From NCBI GenBank assembly GCA_016987375.1, contig PJRA01000508.1, positions 97,076-161,075 on the forward strand: 64,000 bases of DNA. Direction: 5' to 3'. Made by a program: the position numbers and the translations under genes. The notes beneath the pieces are model-generated. The model made no database searches and was not told the DNA's origin. It saw only the letters and a program-made list of their open reading frames with translations. How positions within the stretch are numbered: position 1 is the first letter of the stretch; every line of letters starts with the position of its first letter. Origin of the DNA: Brachionus koreanus (Eukaryota; Rotifera; Eurotatoria; Ploima; Brachionidae). Positions 44,861 through 55,031 of this stretch are shown one piece after another.

Positions 44861-46010
44861 CAATTCGAATTTTTGATGTGTTTTGATGTGACTAAACAAA
44901 TTCAAAATGAAAACGATAACAGCTTGGATGACTATTTCAAAAAATCAAATCTTAAAATGAACTTCTTTGATTCGAAAATGAATTTATAAATCTCTTTCGA
45001 AAAAAAAAATAAACAATTTTTTTTTCTTTCGAATGGAAATTCAAATATTGATTTGGAACCTCGTTATTTTATAACTAAAAAGGTTTCAAAATCTTAATAA
45101 AAAAAATAATAATAAAATAAATTAGAAATTTACTATATATTCTATAGTAAATTATTAAAAAAATTAAGCAAAATTTGATTAAAGTTTTATGTATTATTAA
45201 TTTAATGAGTTGTCTGAATAATTTAAAATTATAATCAAAGAACTTTTAATTTTATTTTATTTAGTTGCTACTGATATGTAAAGGGACTAAATATTAAAAG
45301 ATCATAGATTAATTCTATATTGTGAGATCTCTACAAAAATAGTGAAATTTTTATTTTATCTTAATTTACGTTAAGTATCGTAAATATCAAAATTTAGACA
45401 TTTTCAAAATATACAATAATCTATTCAAAAAATAAAATGACTAGTAACTCAATCGGTAAATAGTAATGTTTTAGACTATGATGATGGCTGGAAGTTCTCA
45501 TGAAATCAAACTAATTTAATTAATTCTGATATTAAAAAAAACATTGAATATGACGTATTTTGATAAATTGTTGGTTCCAATTTTTTCAATTCATTTTCTA
45601 ATTTATAATAAAAAAAGATATAATGTGTAAATTGGTTTAAAAATCTTTGTTTTGAGTTGAGAATTGTTAACTTTTTCATGTTTTAATTTTTCATTTTTAC
45701 TAATCTTTAAATTTCTAAATAATTTTCTCAAAAACGCAGATTTAGATAATTAAAAACTTAAACTATTTGTAATTTGAATTCAAATCTATTTAGTAAAACT
45801 CTTTTAATTTCAAAATTTCAATTTCTAGATCAAAAATTAAAAATTATTTGTCTATATATAACACTAGTTTACCAATTTACCTTTTTTTTTAAATTAGATT
45901 AATTTTTACATGAAAATCAATATTAACCATTAATTTTTAATATCTTAAAATTTTTTCATTTCTTCAAATTTATCATAGAACTAAAAATAATTTTGAAAAA
46001 TAAAGTTAAT
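44861..46010. other. Intergenic, no feature recognised
   Basis: AT-rich, no gene or repeat seen. Confidence 0.45.
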
Positions 46011-46215
46011 TACTTTATACAAGTCTTGTTAGGCCTCATTTAGAGTATGCTATTCCATTATGGGTACCATATCTAGAAAAAGATAAAAGAATTCTAGAGG
46101 CTGTTCAACAAAGAACTGCTCTTACCATTTTTGGTTTTAAAGATCTAAACTACAATTATAGAATAAAGGCTCTAAATCTGACGAATTTAAACCGAAAGGC
46201 GAATGAGAGGTGACT
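46011..46215 (+). mobile_element. LINE (Jockey/CR1-type) reverse transcriptase fragment
   Basis: 46022-46210 is open and reads SLVRPHLEYAIPLWVPYLEK, then RILEAVQQRTALTIFGFKDL and YRIKALNLTNLNRKANER. The LVRPxLEYA..xWxPY..KD...LExVQxR segment is the hallmark of the C-terminal part of Jockey/CR1-group reverse transcriptases. Only this piece remains, ending at a TGA. Confidence 0.8.
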
Positions 46216-46303
46216 TAATTCCGATGTTTTTTTTTCACTTTTTTCCTTAAAGCAATAAAAAAAAATGATTACTTTAAAATTAAAAAAAATTTATTAAAGA
46301 TTA

Positions 46304-48556
46304 TTAAAAAAATTTTAGTTTTAAAAGATTAAAAAAATCATCAACAGTTTTTCGAAATTCAAAATTAAAATAAGAATATATTACTATGTTAAAGGAACAT
46401 GATATCAAATAGACAAGACTGCCTAAATGATAGAAATTGTTACATATTATGTTTAATGTGTCGCAAATAACACTACCAATTATTCTATAAAAAACAAATG
46501 CTGAAATCGAAAGTTCTAAAAATCGAAAAATTAATAAAAAAAAGCAATTAAATACAACAGCTAATGTTGTTCTGTATTCAAGGTATTTTTGTTCAAATAT
46601 TTTTTTCTTATTATTTTGATTAATAGAAGCCGCTAATTTTTGATTCAAAAATTTTCTTAGACGATAAATTAGTAAAATATCAATTATTACATTTAAAAAA
46701 TAAAGAAATATATCATTTATAAAAAATTTTAAAAAAAATAAAGCAAAATAGATGGGATCATAATTATTTAGTATGCCTAATGGTTTCAAATATGGTTTTT
46801 GGAATGATTTTTTTAAGACATTATTGAAAGTGTTTTTGATGGGAAAATCCAAGTAATCATTTTTGATCAAAAATTTCAAACTGTTTATTTCAATTGTAAA
46901 AATACTTTCCACATTAACCAAAATAGAAATAATTAATAAAGCTATAATAGCAATTATTTTTTTTAAAAAGCTTATTTTTTTTTTTTCTCCATTTAAAAGG
47001 CTTAGCCGATTTTTGGCTATTAGAACACATACAATATTAGTACATGTTTTAATTGAATTTCCAATAAATTCAATTAAATATTTTTCTACTAGTTGAAAAA
47101 AATATGTTCTTTTAACTAATGAACAAAATATTCCATCGAAAAAAATGCATATATTAGCCATATGAAAAAAATAAATAAAGCTATAAATAAAATTTAAAAT
47201 TGAATTGAAAAGCATTAATTGTATTAGATCTCTAGAGGACTTTTTTTCATTTGTTGAATTCATTTTTTTGCCATAAATCAGAATAAGAATGCTTAGACCG
47301 TTAGTTAGTAAACCTAAAAGACAAAATAATGGTATAAGCACTAAATTAACAAAGCTAATCATTTCTGATTTATAATAATAGTCATATAGATCATCTTTAT
47401 ATTTGATAACAAAATTTTTGTTACAAGCCGACATTAATTGTGTAAAATTGCATTCATGCTTGAAATAAAAACATTGAGATGGTAGAAATTTTAAAGATTT
47501 ACTATGAGACCATAAATACATTATTGTACATGTACACACTATTTCTAATCTTTTTATATCAATATTGACCGAATTTGTAAATGATTTAAATAAGCATAAA
47601 TTTTGATTTTGAAACAAATATTCATCTGAAAATGAAAGTTCAATTTTAAATTTATTTTGAAACTTATTAATCCAAGTAGCATCATGCGAGACTAAAACAT
47701 TTAAATTTTTTAAAAATATTTGCAGACTTTTCAAATTATCTAGTTGATTAAATGGCTCAGCATCAATACTTTTTAAAGTGCCTTCTAATCTTAAAAAGCT
47801 AGTATTCATAAAAATTTGTTTGCTTATCAATTTTTTTGAAAGTTTAAAATTAAAAAAATTTAATAAAACAGTTTCTATTTTGTTTATATTTGAACCATTC
47901 ATATTTAAAAAACCTAATTTATTTTTTCTCAAAAAAGTGTCACATAAACCATTTAATGCTAGATAGTCCAAATAAGTGTCATTAAACAAAAATGGACAAG
48001 TTGATTCAAAATATTTAACTGTCAAAGTAAAATAAAGTGATTGAACATTTCTAAATGGCGTTGAAATTTCATTGCAGAATTTTACTTTTGATCCGTTACT
48101 GAACAAATTTAATTGAAAATATTTAAATATTAATAAATTTTGATTGTAGAGTGGATTCGATTTGAACAAATTAAAATTAACGTCTATTCCTTTGAAAAAC
48201 ACAAATAAAATAGATAATTGTGAATCATTTGCTTTTAAAAATTTGAATGCTAGTTTGTCATTATTTTCTAATACAATTAGCTTATTAGGTATTATATCAA
48301 TTTCAAGTACGAAAAATTTTTCATAGGCAAAGCAATCTAGATTGAGTTGATTAAATGAATTAAAATTACTAATTTTTACACTAAAAGTTGAAAAAGGTTG
48401 TGATCTAACCGATAGCTTTTTTAGATCGACCATTCTTTTAAAATTGGAACATTCTGAATCATTACTTTCTTTAAATAAATTTTCAAAAAATTCATTTTCT
48501 GAAATAAATTGAGGCAATATAGGAATCAAAATAAAACATGTTAAATAAAAATTCAT
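46304..48556 (-). CDS. Large-ectodomain seven-helix receptor (rhodopsin-type GPCR), intronless
   Basis: 750 residues from an ATG at 48556. A signal peptide covers about 1-19 (FYLTCFILIPILPQFIS). An ectodomain of about 400 residues has irregular Leu/Phe/Asn-rich repeats reminiscent of leucine-rich repeats (for example NQLDNLKSLQIFLKNLNVL) and a Cys-containing cap (CTCTIMYLWSHSK ... CFYFKHEC). Seven hydrophobic helices follow: helix 1 has LLGLLTNGLSILILIYG, with the GN pattern of class A helix 1. A Cys lies before helix 3 (GIFCSLVKRTYFF), and helix 7 ends SFNIVIYSYFNFEFRKTV, a variant of NPxxY followed by an amphipathic helix. No DRY motif is evident. It resembles lineage-specific expanded chemoreceptor-like GPCRs. 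The ligand is unknown. Confidence 0.78.
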   Translation of the reverse strand: MNFYLTCFILIPILPQFISENEFFENLFKESNDSECSNFKRMVDLKKLSVRSQPFSTFSVKISNFNSFNQLNLDCFAYEKFFVLEIDIIPNKLIVLENNDKLAFKFLKANDSQLSILFVFFKGIDVNFNLFKSNPLYNQNLLIFKYFQLNLFSNGSKVKFCNEISTPFRNVQSLYFTLTVKYFESTCPFLFNDTYLDYLALNGLCDTFLRKNKLGFLNMNGSNINKIETVLLNFFNFKLSKKLISKQIFMNTSFLRLEGTLKSIDAEPFNQLDNLKSLQIFLKNLNVLVSHDATWINKFQNKFKIELSFSDEYLFQNQNLCLFKSFTNSVNIDIKRLEIVCTCTIMYLWSHSKSLKFLPSQCFYFKHECNFTQLMSACNKNFVIKYKDDLYDYYYKSEMISFVNLVLIPLFCLLGLLTNGLSILILIYGKKMNSTNEKKSSRDLIQLMLFNSILNFIYSFIYFFHMANICIFFDGIFCSLVKRTYFFQLVEKYLIEFIGNSIKTCTNIVCVLIAKNRLSLLNGEKKKISFLKKIIAIIALLIISILVNVESIFTIEINSLKFLIKNDYLDFPIKNTFNNVLKKSFQKPYLKPLGILNNYDPIYFALFFLKFFINDIFLYFLNVIIDILLIYRLRKFLNQKLAASINQNNKKKIFEQKYLEYRTTLAVVFNCFFLLIFRFLELSISAFVFYRIIGSVICDTLNIICNNFYHLGSLVYLISCSFNIVIYSYFNFEFRKTVDDFFNLLKLKFF

Positions 48557-49999
48557 TTTTTTTTAATCAGAATAAAATTTAAAAAAAAATTTTTTTTTTT
48601 AAATATTTGTTAATATTAAAGAATGAATAACTTGGGAATTTTTGAAAATAAATGATGAAAGAATTGTTCCAAGAGAAATAAGAAATTATCCGTCTTAAGA
48701 AGAAATTAAAATTGAATAAAACACAAGAGTATTGATCAAGCAATTACATAAAATTAATTTAAAACCAAAAAAGAAGATAAAAATGAAAAGAATGATTAAG
48801 AAATATTTAAAAACCAAAAAAATATAATTAAATATTTTATTATAAAATATCTATTAGTTTCAAATTTTGAAAAAATATACACTAGATAAACAAAAAATTC
48901 TAGACAGCCCTCGATTTCCTAAAAAAGAATTAATCCTATTGTCTTTGTAGATAAAACTCGTATGTATCATGTGAATAATTAAAATAATTAAAACATCAGC
49001 AACAATTGATGTATCTGTATATCAATATCTTTGAGTGTAGTCCTTTTTGTGTATCTACGTGCAACAACTTTTAAATTTTTTTTTAAATCGAATTTTATGA
49101 GGAAGAAGAAAAAGTTTTGTAAAATCGACTCGTTTTTATTTTTGTAAAATTGGAACAAAATGCTTAAAAATAATATACCAACAAATTCATATTTAACACT
49201 AAGTGCATTTAATTTTATTCTTTAACCAAAAAGATGGATAGAAACTAATTAAGCAGAAACAGTAGATGCAATAAAAATGAATTGATAAAAAAAGGTTAAA
49301 TTAATATTTTTCAGATATTTAAAAAAAATAAAATTTAGTATTTTTACATGACTTTTAAAATCAGATAGATTTAGATGCAAGTAAAAACTAAAAAAATAGT
49401 TAAAACCATTCAAATTTGAATTAAAAAAAAAGACATTTTTATCAAGATTAATTTTTTATTTAAAATATAGTTCGACAAAGCCCTGACCGGTTGGAATGCA
49501 AACTTTGTCCTACCTTTCTACCACATGAAATATATTTTGAAAAATAAAATATGATTGAAACAAAATATCAAATTAGATTAAAGTTACAAGTTAAAAAGTT
49601 TAAGGTGAATTTGTTAGAAAGTGTTAAAAAGGAGAAAAAATTTTTGAATAAATAATTAATAATTAACTTTTTTAATTAAAATTATAAAAATATTATGCAT
49701 ATTGATTCACGACTGACGCCACTTTTAGGAACAAGTCAACTGGTGAGGTGAATCTACCTTGGTCTATTTTGCTGTAATTTAGTCAGTTTGTATTTGAAGA
49801 TTTTTTCCTGGATAAATGGACATTTAAAGACTTCCTCTGAAATAAAAAATTGAATTTTTCGGTTCATTTTCCAGTAAACAAAATTAGCAGCTATTATAAA
49901 ATTGAGATTCTAGTGTTTGAGAACTGATCGGGTTTAATTGGGGTTTAATTTTAAAATGTATAATAAAATATAGTAAAATGTAAAATAATCAAAATGCTA
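48557..49999. other. Intergenic, no feature recognised
   Basis: Receptor upstream region, AT-rich, without other recognisable content. Confidence 0.45.
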
Positions 50000-50343
50000 T
50001 TTTGATCGATTCGATTTGAGCAACAAAAAATTAAAAAATAAAAAGAATGAGCCCTAAGCACTTAATTCCTATGTTTTCGTTTTCTACCTAAATTAAATTT
50101 AAATCTAATTCACTTTTATTGGCTTCGTGATTTAAATTTTTGTTAATACTACTACAACTACTTTTACTACAACTGCTAATGCTACTAAGAGAACAATTAG
50201 ATTTACAATTGCTACTTTTAATAATGCTAATACAAGTATTAGAAGAACTTTCGTTCACTACGAGACACATAAATATATTTTCTCGACTATTCTATTTATT
50301 TTAATGTGTTCATTGGTCTGATCGAATCTAGATTTTAATTAAT
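50000..50343. repeat. 344-base direct repeat, copy 1
   Basis: It matches 54687-55031 almost base for base: I see a handful of differences near the left end and none over the last 290 bases. Both copies contain the same 60-residue minus-strand frame starting MCLVVNESSSNTCISIIKSS, Ser/Cys-rich, of doubtful meaning. There is no terminal inverted repeat. The two copies are in the same orientation and frame a 4.3-kb interval containing the secreted-protein gene. Confidence 0.85.
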
Positions 50344-51214
50344 GAAATAAAAAGTTGATTAAATTTTAAAATAGAATTATAATTTGATTATTTGTTTTGA
50401 TTATTGTTTTTAATTAGATTTGATTTTTTTTCTCCCTTTTATTTTAACACTAAAAGGCTAGAGGAGTCTTTTGAACCCTTTTTATTACTTCCTTTATTTG
50501 TTTTTTATTCAATAAATTTAATAATTTTTTTTATAATCATATCTTTAGTCAAAAAAATTATATAATTATTTAATTTTTATTTCAAAAAAATTTTATTTTG
50601 ATTAAAAAAAAGTAAAAAAACGAGTCAAATAAAATGGGTAAAAATGCTTCCGGCCTATGAGTCTGATGTTTTGGTGTTAATACAACAATTTTTAGTTTGT
50701 ATTTCTTGAGGTGAACAGGTTTAATTTATAAAAATTCAACCGAGGACAAAATAAATATATTAAAAAAGTAAAATGAATTAATGAAATTTTAATTAGAAGA
50801 TAATCATTTAATGACAAGCATGAATGATTCATGCTTTTTTGGAACATTTAAACCCCGCGACTAAGACACTCCTCCAGAAAGAGTTAAAAATCTAAAATTA
50901 TTTTTAATTTTAATTTTTTAAAAATCTTACAAGTTTTCGATTTTAATTATTTTCCTTAAGCTTTTACACTTCTGAAGAGTTTTTAACTCAGATTATTTAG
51001 ACACATTACATCATGATCGCGTTTTTTTATGATTAAACGAAAGACAAGCTTCAAATTTAAAGCTTGAAACGACTTCTATTCAGCTAGTTTTTGCTAGTTT
51101 ATTTACAGTGTTAAGAAAAAAAAATCTCTTAGATGAAAAGATCATTCGAGTGGTAGATGATTAAAATGATTTTAGATTTGAACGCTCAGCTGTTGTTGAC
51201 GCAGTTTGAATTAC
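50344..51214. other. Upstream region of the secreted protein; dispersed repeat
   Basis: 50445-50526 holds a repeat: its left part resembles 21172-21222 (TTAACACTA start) and its right part matches 29537-29592. Nothing else was recognised. Confidence 0.5.
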
Positions 51215-51222
51215 TATATAAG
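51215..51222 (+). promoter_or_regulatory. TATA box of the secreted 203-residue protein gene
   Basis: TATATAAG lies 79 bases before the ATG at 51301. The A/C-rich leader between them has no upstream ATG in good context. Confidence 0.5.
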
Positions 51223-51300
51223 AAGAAGAAATATTAATATTTCATTAAAATTTCAAATCCAACACAAAAATCCTAAAGCAATTTTAAGCCAACATCAAAA

Positions 51301-51912
51301 ATGAGAACCTTTTTAGTTTTGTTGATTGCAAGCGCATTGCTAGTAGAAAATGTATATTCATGGCCATTGGCTTTAATGGGACCACTCGGTTTAGGTCTTG
51401 GTTTACCTTTGCCATTTTTGGGAATGGGCTTAGGTTTCGGCTTAGGCTTCGGAAGAATTGGATTAAGAAGATTTGGACGTAGGAGATTTGGACGTGAAAC
51501 TGAAGCTGTTGAAAGTCAAGCTATCCCACCAGAAATGATGAACAAAACCCTATGTTCATATGAAAGTGATTTGAGAGTTTTGCAATGCGCCAGTATGACA
51601 AGCAGCTTTGATTGTCAAGTTGAAGAAAAATTGCCAGAATTGGGTAACGTAGAAATCAGATTGGCCGATATGGAATTTGTCCCAGCTAAGCCAAATAACT
51701 TTGATGTTATTAGAATTTTGTCAAGAGCATCAAGTGGTTTATTTTCTTTTATTCAACCAGGAACAACCAAACAAGTTACTTTGTCTCTTTTCCATTCTGA
51801 AAAAGTCAATCAACCAGGTTTGTTGGTCAAAGATGCTACTTGCTGGTCTCAAATTCAACGAGTTGTTTCGCAATCTGACCGAGATGATGTTGGTTTCGCT
51901 TTAGCTTTGTAA
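51301..51912 (+). CDS. Secreted Gly/Leu/Phe-rich protein with basic RRFGR motifs, unknown
   Basis: 203 residues, intronless. A clear signal peptide (MRTFLVLLIASALLVENVYS) probably ends before W21. Residues 21-50 are a hydrophobic Gly/Leu/Pro/Phe stretch (LGLGLGLPLPFLGMGLGFGL). Then comes a basic block with two RRFGR copies (residues about 56-66), which could be cleaved by prohormone convertases and would leave RF-G ends suited for amidation. The remaining 135 residues look folded, with four cysteines (LCSY, LQCA, FDCQ, ATCW) and a plausible N-glycosylation site (NKT). A TATA box lies upstream. I know no family: it may be a structural matrix protein, an antimicrobial precursor or a neuropeptide precursor. 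Confidence 0.8.
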   Translation: MRTFLVLLIASALLVENVYSWPLALMGPLGLGLGLPLPFLGMGLGFGLGFGRIGLRRFGRRRFGRETEAVESQAIPPEMMNKTLCSYESDLRVLQCASMTSSFDCQVEEKLPELGNVEIRLADMEFVPAKPNNFDVIRILSRASSGLFSFIQPGTTKQVTLSLFHSEKVNQPGLLVKDATCWSQIQRVVSQSDRDDVGFALAL

Positions 51913-54686
51913 TTTACAAACAATTTGAATCGATTCAATTTTTTAGAATTTCAATTTTCGCGAATTTTAAAATTATAATTTTTAATCAAATATAAATTTT
52001 TAGTCTGATGTTTTTGTAATCGAATATAAAAATAAAATTTTGAATATATTTTTGTTTTTTTTCTTCTAAACCCACAAAATAGATCAAAATAGTTTTTTTT
52101 TTTATTTTAATTTTAAAAATTTGAAGCAAAAGTAATAATATTAGGCTTATGAATTTATGAAATAAAAAAAAACGTGCTTTTCTTTAAAGTTAAATTTTAA
52201 AATAATATAGTATTCTTTTCTTTCGAATCAAGTGTTTTGTAATTTTTATTATTTCATTTAAAAAGTACTTGTCTTGAAATTAATGCATTTTAGTATATAA
52301 ACTGTTCGATCTAATGAAATTTAAATTTTAATTTAAAAATTTTGATCTTGCTAAATTAAATTCGATTTAATCACTAGCAATTACTATAATTTTAATTAGC
52401 ATCAAATGCTTTAAGAGCATTGCTTTCTTGGGTGCTTTTGACCTGTTTAAATATTTTGTCTAAAAAATAATTCAGGAAGAGTCTTTTGGTTGTTTTAATC
52501 AAATAACTTTGACTTGCATACTGGTATGCTTAGAATCATTTTAAATGATTGATAACTTTTTATCTTATGAAAAAAAGCCTAAGATTTAGTGACTTAATGA
52601 TTAAAAATAGGTTTTTTTTTATAAATATTTCTTTTTTTGTTTTTTTTTTTGAGCTAGAATTATCTAACAAGTGAAATTGTTTCAAAGTATCTGAGTCACA
52701 GGGTTAAGCTTTTCGATTTCTCGTTAATAAAAAGATAGACAAGTTTCTGCTAGTTTAAATAAAAGTAAAAGCTTGAAAAACTTGCTTTCTGTGTCAAATT
52801 TATGCTATGGCAGAAAAAATAACTATTTTTTTGAAAAAGAAGTGGCATCTATATTGACATGTATTTTTACGGATGATGATGCTGATATTGAATTATCTTT
52901 GGAGTTGCTTTAAATTAAGATTGAATATTGAATTACTTGCCAAATATACAGCATCATATGATTTTTAACTCGTTTGGAAAATTTTAATGGCAGTTGAGCT
53001 TTATTCTGAATTTGTTTAAATATTCTTGATTTTTTGAATGGCTCAAAAATAAAGCAAAGTAAAATTTTTTGATCATTTTTGAAAAATTAAATTTGATAAA
53101 ACATTTTACTTTGCCAAGAAAAAAAAGCATGAACTTGAAAATTTCTCTGAAAATTGAGTCTAATATTAAATGTTACAATTTAAACATTTAAAAATTATTC
53201 AATTATATTACCATTAATGAATCCGAGAGTTTTACTATAACTAATTATTTTTTATTTTTAAAAATATTCTAATTAATTTTAGGATCCAAAAGTAGCAACG
53301 AGTAATTTTGAACAAAGCATTCTGAAACAAACTGAATTTCTTTGGGAGTTATTGGTTTAAAAATGAATCAAAATTGTTCATTTATTAAAAAGTTATTAAA
53401 GTTTTTCTGAATTGAATTGAGTAAATTGAAACCAATTCCACAAATCCTACTTTTTCCATTCTTAATAATTTAAATTATATATTTTTTTTTTGATCATATT
53501 TACTAAATAATTAATGAAATAAATGATATTAAGAAGTTTTTAAAAAGAAAAATTATTCATCTTATTTAAAAATGACCATTTTCTGGTAGAATGGCTATAA
53601 TAGATAATATTTATTAGGAAGAGCCTAAATCCTTTTAAAAGCTATGAAATTTATAGTTCTACTTTACATCTTACAATAGTCTCAATGCTAGTTTTTATGA
53701 TTGGAAATAGATTAAGAAGAAAAATTCTTTTTTTTTCAAAAAGCATTTAATTTAATTTTTAATTAGTAAGCAAATAATCCAGTCTATTATTGTTAATTTT
53801 TATTGTTGGCCTGATCAAACTGAGTACAAATAATCATTTCAAGTAATAAAACTGGTAATTCTTGAATACTTCAAAAATGCTAAAATGCCATTTTAAAGTT
53901 TCAACTGTTCTTTTTGAAATTAAAAATGAAACTAAGAATGTGTTCCCAAATGTGCAATCGTGACTCGAATGCGGCGAGTGAATAAAGCCGCATCATAAGG
54001 TATTGTTCATTTAATTCAATTGGAATTCATTGAGATTGTCTCCAACAGAGACACTTGTTCAATAACCGGTAAAAGTATTAAAACTAAAATGCAGGACACA
54101 AAAGATTTTTAAGATAAAGATTTGTGCAAAAATATTTTATTAATTTTTAATGTTTGATTAAGTTTGCTAATGAATTATCACTGGGACGCTCATTAGATTG
54201 CACAACGAATATTTTTTAAAATCACGAAAGTTTAATTATAGTCTAATAGAATTTACTGGGTCAATAAATCCACATGACTTGCAAACCCACTTATTACAAT
54301 TGTTCTAAATTTGCCTCTATCCAAGGTGAGTAGTAAAAATTAAAAGTGAAAAAATAACATACAGCAGGAGAACAACTAGATCGAGTAATCTAAATACCTG
54401 AACCAGCAATTAATTAATTCGGAGTTTATTTATACATTTTAACTTAATTGTCACCTTTTAGTAAATGACCCCTCAAGGCCTGATATGCTAAATTAATTGT
54501 TAAAGCTAAATAATACGCTAGTAAATATTCGACCAAAATAAAGTGAAAAGTGAAATGCTAGGACATAATTCAAGCGTGAAATTCAAAAGATCAAAGCTTT
54601 TTGTTGTTGTTACTTGAAAAAGTGATTTATGACAAGTAGCTACTAGTCTAGTTAGATAAGAATTTATGGTAATTAAAGACTTGCTC
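51913..54686. other. Intergenic, no feature recognised
   Basis: 2.8 kb between the secreted-protein gene and repeat copy 2. Several AATAAA sites close to the stop; otherwise no gene, RNA or repeat recognised. Confidence 0.5.
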
Positions 54687-55031
54687 TTTTGATTGATTCG
54701 ATTTGAGCAACAAAAAATAAAAAAAATAAAAAGAATGAGCTCTAAGCACTTAATTCCTATGTTTTCGTTTTCTACCTAAATTAAATTTAAATCTAATTCA
54801 CTTTTATTGGCTTCGTGATTTAAATTTTTGTTAATACTACTACAACTACTTTTACTACAACTGCTAATGCTACTAAGAGAACAATTAGATTTACAATTGC
54901 TACTTTTAATAATGCTAATACAAGTATTAGAAGAACTTTCGTTCACTACGAGACACATAAATATATTTTCTCGACTATTCTATTTATTTTAATGTGTTCA
55001 TTGGTCTGATCGAATCTAGATTTTAATTAAT
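54687..55031. repeat. 344-base direct repeat, copy 2
   Basis: Near-identical to 50000-50343, same orientation, 4.69 kb away. The flanks differ on both sides, so the ends are well defined at TTTTGAT..GATTCG and ATTTTAATTAAT. Confidence 0.85.

Noticed and set aside
46863..47096. 77-residue plus-strand frame
   Set aside because: Antisense to membrane helices of the receptor gene.
50088..50270. Identical 60-residue Ser/Cys-rich frames at 50088-50270 and 54776-54958
   Set aside because: Identity follows from the duplicated DNA block itself; no start context, splice partner or family supports a gene, so I list only the repeat.
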